Positions 50,686 through 61,500 of a stretch of 64,000 bases of DNA are shown in pieces. Origin of the DNA: Gossypium raimondii (lineage: Eukaryota; Streptophyta; Magnoliopsida; Malvales; Malvaceae); the NCBI RefSeq assembly GCF_025698545.1, contig NC_068567.1:7688001-7752000 (forward strand). Reading direction: 5' to 3'. The position numbers and the translations under genes were made by a program. Under the pieces are notes generated by a model. It saw only the letters and a program-made list of their open reading frames with translations, was not told where the DNA came from and ran no database searches. How positions within the stretch are numbered: the stretch's first letter is position 1; every line of letters begins with the position of its first letter.

Positions 50686-52688
50686 TTAATGCCTTCGTTG
50701 CTTTGCTCGCTTGAACGTTTGACGACCTTTTATCTTCCATTTCTCATTTCCGGCTGGTCGATTACGTTCTTCAATCTCCCGAACCTTGCGCTTCCTGTAA
50801 AATAGTTGACAGACAATGAGTGGTTCATCACTATCGTGCAAAAGCATTCTTGCCTAAATAATAATGACAATAATAAAAAGATAGCAACAATGTTTGACTA
50901 TGAAGAAGTTGATACATGGTACTCTCTTCCGTTTTTTGGTACTCTCTTTCGTTTATGTATGCGGATTAGACGCTTATCTAAGGCATGCCACACTAACCAA
51001 TTCAGTAGTTATGAGTTGTGACAATAGTATATTCTTAGAACTTCTTTATTTCTGCAACAGCGGAATTGGTAGTATTTTCCAGGCCAAACTCTTCTTATTC
51101 AATCACGGAACTAGGTATTATACAATGCTATCAAGCATTTAACTGGAAATAAATGACATCTGAAGGAACTTATCAATCCAATATCTCACCTGTATTGCCT
51201 AACAGCAGGGTCAGAAAGCAGCTCATCAGCAAGGGTTGGCTTCTTCTCCTTCTTTGTCATTCTACCTGAGTAGTAGTCTGTCACAGATTCTACCACAGTT
51301 CCCACCTGCTTGATTGCCAAAGATTAAATATTGCAGATAAACCAATTAGGATGCACATAAAATAGAAGGACAATAAAAACAACACAAAGTCTCATCATGT
51401 CCTCGTGTATTGCTTTGCATTATACTAAAGTAGTAAACTTGCCTGGAAATACTTCGGCAGTGCTTTGGATTTTGATTCCTTTTTATAGTGTCTCTTGGGA
51501 TCAATGGCTCCCCTCACCTGTATCACAAACACACACAAGTAGCCAATGCCAAGAATTAGGCCCATTGGAAACCATGAACATTTAATATCCTAAAACAATA
51601 AACCCCTAGAATAAAAAATCTAGTCAAGTAAAATTCAAACTAAAAATCAAGGCAATTATCTTGGTAGGGTCATTAGTTTTGAACATGAACTGAAGATATG
51701 GCAATCAACCATCGGGTATAAAACAACATGATCCACTTTTGTCAAGGTGTGCAACTAGGCGCACCTGCGCCTTAGCATTATGCAACAAAAGTGCCTCAAA
51801 CCCATTCAGGTGAGGCATATTTGACTAGGTGCACATTTTTGTAAGGCAATAGGCATAGAAAAGATCCATATGATTGAAGTTCTCTTTAATTTCTTTTATT
51901 TTTCACTTTTTTCGTTTGATAAACCTTTAATTAGAAAAGGAATAATATCAAACCCTATACTTCTCAATATTTGAGCATTCAACAATAAAAATTGACCATG
52001 AGGAAATCATGCACATTGGACAACAAAAAATGTTCAAATTTTTGTAAATAAACTAGACCATACTTTAGATTTCACTATATATCTTAAGCTATATACACAC
52101 ATGCAAAAACTCACACACATATAGAGCTTCACTTCACTTGGGTTAGCACTTGTTTTGCGCCTTGCACCTAAGGTAACATAAGGGTTTTAGTGCCTAAAGT
52201 GTGCCTTGCGCCCTAGACAAGGCTCAACATCAAAAAAGCGAATGCTGCAAAAGATAAAATTTACAAAGATACATAAACAAATGGGAATGCAAAAGAGCAC
52301 CTTGAGTAATTGAAGATCTTTCTTCAACTCTGGGGTGAGAGTTGGCGCAGGCATATCAAACCTGTTGAAGTAAGAATTGGGAGTTATATGTGGGCGGGTA
52401 AAAAAAAAAAAGGCAAAAAAGGGGGAAATATGACGAATACCAGGCGGTGCCAGCAGTGTCTTTGACTTGCTTTCTGAGCAACTTGTTAACCTTAGAAGGA
52501 TCATTAGGCGGTAGAAAAAGGCCATCGATGAGTTGTTGATTGGGTTTCCAGAGGGAAGTGCTTTGGGGCTCATTCCGGGATCTAGAAACAGACCCAGAAC
52601 CAGACATAGAGGTGGTTTTAGATTGGAAAGGCAATGCAGGGAGCTTGGGCTCCCATCTCAGACCAATCACCGCCTTACTTTCTGGCAT
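50686..52688 (-). CDS. FCF2: rRNA-processing protein FCF2-like
   Basis: Five exons join in frame to 202 aa: 52441-52688, 52301-52361, 51443-51517, 51190-51305 and 50686-50794. The ATG at 52688 (MPESKAVIGLRWEPKLPALP) is preferred because the frame upstream has no ATG. The Fcf2 domain is clear: WFDMPAPTLTPELKKDLQLL, AIDPKRHYKK, LPKYFQVGTVVESVTDYYSG, RMTKKEKKPTLADELLSDPA and a basic C-terminal tail ending KRAKQRRH. Fcf2 works in the nucleolus in early 18S pre-rRNA cleavage. Intron 3 starts with GC (CAG|GCAAGT) instead of GT, a known minor donor class; the other introns are GT-AG. Confidence 0.93.
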
Positions 52689-53189
52689 GTGTATCCTGTC
52701 GCTCAAGTTGAAAGTATGAGATTTGAGGAAATAAAGCAATGTTCCAAGCAAGATTTCAAAATAGAGGTGGCGAAGCTAGCGGCACTGTTCGCCACCGCCA
52801 AAGACATCAATAGCGCTGCAAATCAATTTACATCAATAGCAGCGGATCCCGGCCGCAAATAACAGTCTAACAGACAATAAGGGGATAACTGTTCGCTACT
52901 TCAGCTGAACCGATAGGTTTATAAAAAAATCGATAAAAAAGAGTAACAAGCAATAGGATCGAAAACAGGAAACCAAATATAGGAGAGTGTAAATAGAAAT
53001 CAACCTTCAAGTTTAGGGTTTCAAAAAATTACCTTATTTAATTTCGAGGTCAGTCGGAAATTTGAAGGCAAGAGAGGGTTCACGATGCTGTGACAGAGTG
53101 GTGGCGAGAGGTTTGTTTGGCGGCGGGGAATGTGTGAAGAGGGTTGGACAGGGTCGGAAAATTTTAGTGAGATCTTTTATATTGTAATA
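52689..53189 (-). promoter_or_regulatory. Leader region of FCF2, similar to that of RPC6
   Basis: On the minus strand a CT-rich leader exon (about 53045-53125) ends at a donor (AAATAAG|GTAATT). The sequence to about 52,770 matches the RPC6 leader region at many blocks (for example GAGTAACAAGCA and GTTTAGGGTTTC). No coding sequence is seen. Confidence 0.5.
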
Positions 53190-53197
53190 GTCAATAG

Positions 53198-53620
53198 TAG
53201 AGGTGTTCATGCGCCGGGCGGCCCGGCCTGGCCCGACGGCCCGCCTAAAATATGGGAGGGTTTGGGTAAAAATATAAGTAGAAATATGGGTTTGGGCAAA
53301 AAATGAGGCCGTTTAAAAAGCGGGTCAGCCTCGAACACGACTTTTTGGCCCGGTCTAGCCCTACTGGCCCGAATATAATAAAAAATATATATTTTTTATA
53401 TTTTAAAATATTTTAAAATATTTTAAAAATATTTTTATTTTTTAAAAAAATTGGTGTTTATTTTTAAAAAACGGGCAGGCGGCCAGGCTCTGGCCTAAGA
53501 AATTTTCTCGGGCGGGCTGGACAAAATGTCGGCCCATATTTGGCCGGGCGGGCCGCCTAGTATCTGGCCAAAATTTTTATGGGCCGGCTGAACTGGCCCT
53601 ACCTACCATGAACACCTCTA
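53198..53620. mobile_element. hAT-type MITE, 423 bp
   Basis: It has perfect 14-bp terminal inverted repeats TAGAGGTGTTCATG...CATGAACACCTCTA and the perfect 8-bp TSD GTCAATAG (53190-53197 and 53621-53628). The ends are rich in GGCCCG/CGGGCC motifs around an AT-rich core, like the element at 3360-3912. There is no coding capacity. It inserted in the FCF2 upstream region. Confidence 0.93.
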
Positions 53621-53648
53621 GTCAATAGACAGTTAGTTCGTCAAATCA

Positions 53649-54275
53649 TAAGGGTAAATTATGTGTGATTTAAATTTATGTTTTTGGTGGTTGAATTTCA
53701 AAAAGTTATGATATGATGAATAATATTATTAATTTGTTATATTTTGGTCATTAACGGTGTAGTGATTAAAATGTCAATAATCGATAATGATAATAACTTA
53801 ATTATAATTTTTTTTAAGTTTCATGAACAAAACGTAATTTAAAATATTCAGAAGTGATTCAATTCATAGTTTACCCTAATACTAAGTTTAGGCTCGACCC
53901 TGGGGTCGTTTGGAAGTGTGGCCGTCCTGGGCGTAAGGTTAAAAGATGTTCAAAATATTGTTTTCTAGTTTTTAAGGGCTCAAAATTTTTTAACTTTTAA
54001 AAGTCAATTTTTTTTACCAATTTTTAAGGGGTCAAAATTTTTTTACCACATTTTAAGGGACCTAAAATTTTTTTTCTCCAACTTTTAAGAATCTAAAACC
54101 TCATTTTGTTAGCCCCAAAAATATCAAGAATAGGACTGAATAAATGGCCAAAATGTCAAGAATTGATAATCCTAGTGACCATATCATAACATTTTTAAAG
54201 TTTGATGAACAAAACGTAATTTAAACCATACATAAGTGATTCAATTTATAGTTTACCCTAATAATAATAAGTTAA
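53649..54275. repeat. Partly duplicated MITE-like repeat
   Basis: The start AGGGTAAATTAT and the ends ATAGTTTACCCTAAT look like paired inverted termini. The right-end segment occurs twice (about 53810-53883 and 54180-54265, sharing AACAAAACGTAATTTAAA and AAGTGATTCAATT). Between them is a short tandem array of TTTTTAAGGG...CAAAATTTTTT. Confidence 0.5.
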
Positions 54276-55144
54276 ATTTATACTACTTATAAACTTTGTT
54301 ACGAGGTACAAGGAATCAATTAAGGCTATCTTTGATAACATGAAAAAATAAGTATTAAAAAATAAGTTATAAAATTTATTTAATATATTACTTAAAATTA
54401 AATATAATTAGATTGTTTAATATAAAATAATATGATCTTAAATGAAATAAAATAAAATAAAAATATAATCGAATTTATTCTCTCTTAAGTGAGAAAATTT
54501 ACTTATAATTTTTATTCTTTTGTAGAAAAATAATAACCTAGTAGTTTAAATCGTTGAAAAATATTAATGTTTAGTTGATTGATTTTTTTTTGACATTTTA
54601 TCATGGTCTCAATTGAAAAGGATTTAAAAATTGAAAGAAAACTTCAACTTTTTAAATGAATTTTATTATAAGAATGTTTATGTTTTTCAATAATTTTATA
54701 ACTTTTTTAAAAATAATTGAAATTATAGTTTTAATATAAATCTCAAAATAGATGATTGGTTAAGTTAAATATTTAAAATTCTCTGTATAATTCCATCCTT
54801 AGTGTTGATTTTTTTTTAGTTTTTATATAATTTTTCTTTACTCATGACGTATAATTTAGTTTATATAATTTAGATATAATTACTATGAACCTAAAATCAT
54901 TTTTAATAAATAATAAATATTTAATCTAATCAAATTAAATCATTCCATTTTAATTATTAACAAATTAAATCACTAACAAAAACACCATTAAATTATTTTA
55001 ACAAAAAATAATATTCTTACTTAACATATTTTTAGCATATGAGCAAATTAATAACTAGTTGGCATTTTAGATAATTTTCTAAACAAAATTATTAGGAAAA
55101 TTAGTTTTTCAAATGTGGCAGGGTGCAAGGTAATTAATCTTGCA
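54276..55144. other. AT-rich intergenic DNA
   Basis: No gene or element end was recognised in this stretch. Confidence 0.4.
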
Positions 55145-55554
55145 AAGTGTAAGTAAGTATTTAGACTTTGAAAAAAAATTTAAGGACATTTTAGGAGTTC
55201 AATAGTTTGAAAACATTTGAAACTTGAGATAAATGTTAATTTAATGAATATAGTTTAAGGCGGGACATGCTCTATAGTTGGCGTAATTGATGTGAGAGCT
55301 GATTGTTATTGGATGATGGGCCACGTGTCACTCTCATATTACCTTTTTAGGGAGTGTAAGTATTTAGACTTAGAAAAAAAAATTAAGGACATTTTAGGAG
55401 TTCAATAGTTTGAAAACATTTGAAACTTGAGATAAATGTTAATTTGATGGAAATATAGTTTAAGGCGGGACATGCTCTATAGTTGGCGTAATTGATGTGA
55501 GAGCTGATTGTTATTGGATGATGGGCCATGTGTCACTCTCGTATTAGCTTGAGG
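55145..55554. repeat. Tandem duplication of a ~203-bp unit
   Basis: Unit 1 (about 55145-55351) and unit 2 (about 55353-55554) are nearly identical, differing by a few substitutions and small indels. Unit 1 carries CACGTG in GGGCCACGTGTCAC; unit 2 has CATGTG there. Confidence 0.85.
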
Positions 55555-57990
55555 GGCGGCTTACTTGGGAACACATTGCCATGTTTTTTGAGCACGTTTT
55601 GCTCCTTAAACCTTTATAAAAAAAGGGTTATTGATGTTGAATTTCCTGATGCGTTGTAAACTAACTAAAAACTTGACTAAGGCAAATATACATATCAATT
55701 AGTAATATAGTTACGGTAAACAAAGATATCGTTCCCACGAAGACTAAATGTACTAGTAATTACCGTCTTTCAATTATTTAACCGATACACTCGAGTGATT
55801 GATTAAAAATTAAAATTAACAAAATTAATTAACTACGAACACAACAAAGAACAATTTAGGAAATTAAACGATTAACAACCATGAAGTGAAACAATACCTA
55901 GGAAAGAATTCACCTAGACTTCATCTGTGTAACAGTCCGATTTTGACCCTAATCGAACAAAGTGGTTTCAGGACCACAAATCCGAGTCAGAAAAATATTT
56001 TAAAATTATTTATGGTATTTACAGTATGTGAATTACTATGTGTGAAAATTTCGTATAAAAATTTGATCGTTTGAGTGCTCAATTTGATAAAAGGGGCTTA
56101 ATCGCATAAAACGAAAACTTAGGGATTTAATTTAAAAGCATCTATTAGTTGATGTCTTTTTAAATGGGAGGTTTAAAAGTGAAATTTAACCACTATATAG
56201 ATAGTGGACGGTTGAAGACAAGACTAACCTTAGTGTTTTAATATCATATATTAGATAAGTAAGGTTAATTAAGTAAATAAACATATATTATAATATATGA
56301 TAATTAAATTAAACAAAAATCCTTATGTTATCATCTTCCTCAAAACCGAAAGTGAGAAAAGAAAACAAAGAAACATCCAAGCTAGGGTTCGACCATTAGG
56401 AAGTTTAAATTAAGGTTCGTTTTTGTTCGATTTTTGATAATTTCTACGTTTTTGAGATCGTTGCTTTGTGTACTACAAGACCCATGCTTTAATTTTTGAA
56501 TTTGGTGTTGATTTTGAGATATGCCATTGATGAATGCTTGAGATTTGTGATAGTTGATGATGAAATATGAAAGATATGTGAAAAATTAACATGTTTTGTC
56601 TTTGAATTTTTGGTGAAATTGAGTAATTAGGGCTAAATTGTGAAATTAAATTTTTGAGGGACTAAAATGTGAAATAAATGAAATGTGTGGACTTGTATGA
56701 GCACTAGGTACATTCGACCCTTGTATAGTATGGACAAATTTTGTGTATTTTGTGTTTTATGCAATAGGGACTAAATTGTAAAAAGTGTAAATGTCAAGGG
56801 CAAAATGGTAATTTATCCATTAATGTGTTTTTGAACTAAATTTAATGTAATAATATTTAAACTAGCTCATTTTGAATATATTTAGATCAAGAACCAAAGA
56901 AATCGGAGTTGGATCGGGGAAAAGCTAAAGTCGTCGATTAATCGTCCGGTTTCAATTTTACACTGTCCGAGGTAATTCTATTAGCAAATTCATGTTATCA
57001 AATATATATATATATATATATATATCTATTTTATAATTAATGAGCTATAACTAAAAGTATAAAATTTGATTTTAGTTGATGTGTGAATCTTATATATATA
57101 AGATGTTCGAATAGGTATATATATAAAAGTATAAATTTTGGATTTAATTAAAAGTTTGGATGTTATATTTGTGTATATATAATGTACGAATATATATATG
57201 TGTAATATATATATAAATTCTTGAACTTAATTGAAGTATGAATGTTATATAAGTTCATAAAAGGTTCAATACATTAAGATATATACATGTATAATTTTGG
57301 TTTTAATCAAAGGTATATATATATAATATATTTGTATATATATGTGGATTGAATAAGCATGTATATACATGTATGATTCCTTATATGGAGTTGAGTATGA
57401 AATTAGGGATGTATATATTAGATTCGAATATGTATGAGTATACAAGTATAAGTTCATGTTTTGATTATAAGTATGTAATTATATATGTATATGATATACT
57501 CAAATATATATATAAATATACATGTATAAATTCTTGTATTGAAATTAGTTATGAATTTATATATGTATATGTGAGGTTCGAATGTGTATGGTTATACATG
57601 TATAAGTTTTATATTGAATCAAAGGAATGAAATTATTAGCTTAGATTATTTTAATATCTTGAATGTAGGATATGTTTTCTTTGGATTAAATTTGATGCCA
57701 TGAAATGTATATATATTTAAGTAATTCCCAGTTAAATGTACATTAATTAAGGTATGTTATAAGAAAATAGTATAATACTAGTAGTAGGATCTAAAGTATA
57801 AAGTTATATATATATAAGTATTCGGTTGGATCATTGAGTTATCGAGATGGGTTTTGTGATTGAACTTTATATACCAAGGTGGTTCAAAGATATAAGTTAT
57901 AAATTTTTTTTTGAGTTGAATTATGATGTATGGATTTCATATACGTAAATAGTTCGAATATGAGTTACAACTTATATAAATTGAGGTTTT

Positions 57991-58224
57991 TAGGCTTAGC
58001 GCTTAGCAAGCTAAGTGCCGGTGATCTGAATCAGGCTATAAGCCTAGCAGGCTACGTGTCGGTGAACTGAATCAGGTTATAAGCCTAGCAGGCTAAGTGC
58101 CGTGATCTGAATCAGGCTATAAGCCTAGCAGGCTAAGTGCCGATGAACTGAATCAGGTTATAAGCCTAGCAGGCTAAGTGCCGGTGATCTGAATCAGGTT
58201 ATAAGCCTAGTAGGCTAAGTGCCG
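57991..58224 (+). repeat. 41-bp tandem repeat array within the solo LTR
   Basis: Five units start at 58021, 58062, 58103, 58143 and 58184, after a partial one. The units share TGAATCAGG(C/T)TATAAGCC. Starts alternate between TGATCTGAATCAGG and TGAACTGAATCAGG for most units, hinting at an 82-bp higher-order step. Confidence 0.9.
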
Positions 58225-59118
58225 GTGAATTTGTTTAAATTAAGTGATTATATGCATTGGGTATATATATATGATTTTGGTTATATGTAATGGATAAATA
58301 TATGAACATTTGTTTCAATGTATTTGATGAGCATATAAACATTCGGATCTTTGTGATTAGTGAGTATGTACATATATTGGTTGTCATGAAATTGTTGGAT
58401 ATATATATGTATGCATTCGGCATATGTGGATTATAAGAATATATGTGCATTCGACACATGTAGTTGATAAGTATAAATATATGCTTTTGGCATATGTATT
58501 TGAAAAATTATATATATAAATGTATTCGATGAAGTGCAAGCGATAAGTACACTAGCAATCAGCATATGCGATTAATGATTATGTTTGTAACTTGGTTATA
58601 TGCATATAATGTATATACATATGTTCGTTTATATGTATTAGTTAAATATACATTCTTTTAGATATCAACAAAATGACTTAAGATAACAATGTTTGAATAG
58701 TAATTATGTTTGATATTTATGATCTCAATAAATTTACTTAAGGAATTATATGATTCTTTTATATGTATTTTAGATATGCTATAGACTTACTAAGCTATAA
58801 AAGCTTACTTTGTTTGTTTTCGTCCATTTGTTTTATAGATAAAAACCAAGCTGCAGACTCGAGCATCGTCAGCAAAGATCATCACTCTATCTACTGTCTC
58901 GGTATTGAAATGTTTAAATTTTAACTTATGGATGTATAGACTAGATAATGTTTTGGAAGTCGTACTTTGATGTACTGTATATATAATTAATAGCCATACG
59001 AAAATAGCTTATTTTCTTATGATTTAACTGGATTGAAATTTTATGTTTTGTTTTAAAAGGTTAAAGTAGAATTTATAATTATACTTACTTAAAATTTGAC
59101 TAAGCTTAATATATTTAA

Positions 59119-59121
<3 letters not shown>

Positions 59122-59161
<40 letters not shown>
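59122..59161. repeat. (TA)n microsatellite
   Basis: About 20 uninterrupted TA units occur inside the solo LTR. A shorter TA run is at 57002-57025. Confidence 0.9.
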
Positions 59162-59162
<1 letters not shown>

Positions 59163-60270
59163 CAATGTTTATATTTTGATTTGGAAATAGTTGGTTTAAA
59201 CCTGTATTCAAACGATTTGCATATAAATGTTAAATTCTTGAATTCTATTGAACGCTTGTATTGAGTTGTGTTTTGTCCGGTAATGCCTCGTAACCCTAAT
59301 TCGTCGACGGATACGGGTTAGGGGTGTTACAATCTGTCACTATTAATCTAAATTACGCAATTTCTTTACTTAGTATCTTGATCCGTAGAAATTCCTAAAT
59401 TATGCTAATATCTTTTTCGAGAGTAAGAGCAACTGACTCTAGGTTGATTAATTGAAATTTCTTTCTAATTAAACTCCTATTATTGCATTAACTCAATTTA
59501 TGGATTCCCCTTATAGATTTGACTCTAATCTGGTAGATTTATGTCATTTTATTTCTAGGATTGCATGCAACTCCACTCAATTACGCTAGATCTACTCTTA
59601 AACAGGGTCTATTCCTCCTCTGATTTAAGCACATCAAACATGGATCAATAGTCTAGAAATATCAAATAAAGAATTAAGCACACATAATTAAGAACAAGAT
59701 CTAAGTATTTATTATGTAAAATAAAAATCAAATGACAAAATTCATCATAGGGTTCATCTCCCTTAGGTATTAAGAAAATTAGTTCATGCTTGAAAATAAA
59801 AACATCCAAAACATAATATATTCGAAATAAATAAACTCATTATAATCTCTTAAGAAATCAACTGAGAGTTTTCAATCTTGACAAAAATTTGCTTCAGAAT
59901 CAGTTTCAATGGTGTTTTTTGAGTTGTTTTCTTGAGTATTGTATGACAGGTCACTCCTATCTTCATATTTTGTCATATATACGTCTTAAAATTCCTGAAA
60001 AACCTAAAATTATAGTTTTTTAAAATTTAGGGTCCAAATTTGTAAAATTGACATGACCTGCTACATGACCATGTGGCAGCCTGTGTGGCTAGGATGTGTG
60101 GAAAGAGTTAGCTCGTGTGGTTCCTGTAACTCGCTCCTTTTACTTCCAAATGCTTTCCTAAATATAAAAGCATGAATTTGAAGGATTAGGAGCATAAAAT
60201 TCACCATTGACATGAAATAATCACCCAAAAACACATTAAGAATGAGATTAAAACATGTTACTTTTAACAC

Positions 60271-61500
60271 TTATTATTTCCACACCTTAATAGTTTCCTT
60301 ACTTTCTTTAAGATCTTCTTCTTTTCCTTGAAATTTGTTCTCACATTCAATGTTTTAAGTTTGAAATTTCTTGAAGGTAAGGAGTTAACAAAAGAAAATT
60401 TTGGATGATGATGTTGCATACAACTTTTGGGTAAGTTTCAGATTTCTTTTTCTTTGCTACTTATGAAGTTCATCGGTGATAATAGTTGGTTGGTTCAAAG
60501 ACATTGGTGGGAGGAGAATTATAGTTCATTAAGTATAAGCTTATAGGGTTTGAAGTAGAAAAGTTCAGAAGATGTCGTGGTAAATGATTCAACTACTATA
60601 AGGATGGAATTGAAAAGGTTATTGCAATGTTGCGGTTTGTATATCAACAACTATGAGTTTGATTCTTCCTTTGGCTATATAATACTTAGGCAACCTACCT
60701 CACAAACTTGATGGGATTCCTAGCTTTTTTTATTGTTTGATGTCTTTGAGGTAGGGTTTCACTTGCCTCTATATCTTTTTTTTGTGTGGTGCTAAAATCA
60801 TATTGTATAGATCTTGCAAATTTTGTAGGCATAACTTGGAGGAATTTAACCACTTTCTTCTTGGATTATCATACTCATAAGGAGCCTTCACATCTAGCTT
60901 ATTTTTAGAACCTCTTCAAACGTATGTCTAGAGTTCAAAGGGAGGACTAGTGTATGCAAGGGATGCTATACTTCACAAAATAACAAGGTAAATAAGAGAT
61001 GTTGATCAAGCATATCCTAAATAATCATTTGACCAAACTTTGTTCAGATAAGGAAGAATATGTTTTGGTTTACCATTAATTTTCCAAAGAATTCATTTTT
61101 CCTATGAGGTGGTCGTTTCTTGGTAATGCAACCTTAGATTGCCTTTGGCCGATGAGTTTGCAATGAAGCAATCTTATAGGCTATGTTAGGGCAACTTCTT
61201 GGAGGTAGAAAAAGAGATCACACTAAGAATTGTTATTTACATTGCTTGGAAGGGAAGAGCCCAATAGTTATAAGGATGAGAATTTGGTGAGGGGACTTAA
61301 GGAAGATGATGCAAGGCTCATGCATAGTAGTATGTGGTTGAACTACCCTGATGGATATAAAACAAAATTCTAATAAACTAGATAGAAGAATCAAAAAGAT
61401 TCTTGGTGGTATATGCCCATTGCCTCGAATAAAAATAGATGTAACGAGGGGCTCATGGAGACGGTACAAGTTCTCTGATGTTGGTTGACATCACTAAAAG
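60271..61500. other. Unrecognised DNA
   Basis: The base composition is less AT-rich than the neighbours, but frames on both strands are broken and show no domain I know. It could be an old retroelement body. Confidence 0.35.

Larger units (their letters stand above)
55928..59331 (+). mobile_element. Gypsy-type solo LTR, 3.4 kb
   Basis: It starts TGTAACAGTCCGATTTTGAC and ends GGGTTAGGGGTGTTACA, with the perfect 5-bp TSD ATCTG (55923-55927 and 59332-59336). The end sequences are of a type I associate with cotton Del/Tekay-like gypsy LTRs. There is no primer site, ORF or partner LTR, which fits loss of the interior by LTR-LTR recombination. The interior includes TA-rich DNA and a 41-bp tandem array. 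Orientation is inferred from these ends. Confidence 0.85.
55640..60270. repeat. Older retrotransposon-like DNA interrupted by the solo LTR
   Basis: Flanks 55640-55927 and 59332-60270 read on as one sequence across the inserted LTR (ACTTCATCTG|TCACTATTAA). The style suggests an older LTR retroelement remnant, but no ends or domains were found. Confidence 0.35.

Noticed and set aside
52533..52862. 109-codon plus-strand ORF overlapping the FCF2 start
   Set aside because: It is antisense to FCF2 exon 1 and its leader and has no family features.
57991..58224. Regular repeats considered as a CRISPR array
   Set aside because: The units are contiguous with no unique spacers and lie in a plant LTR.
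57266..58459. Tyr/Ile-rich ORFs on both strands
   Set aside because: They arise from TATA-rich low-complexity DNA within the solo LTR.
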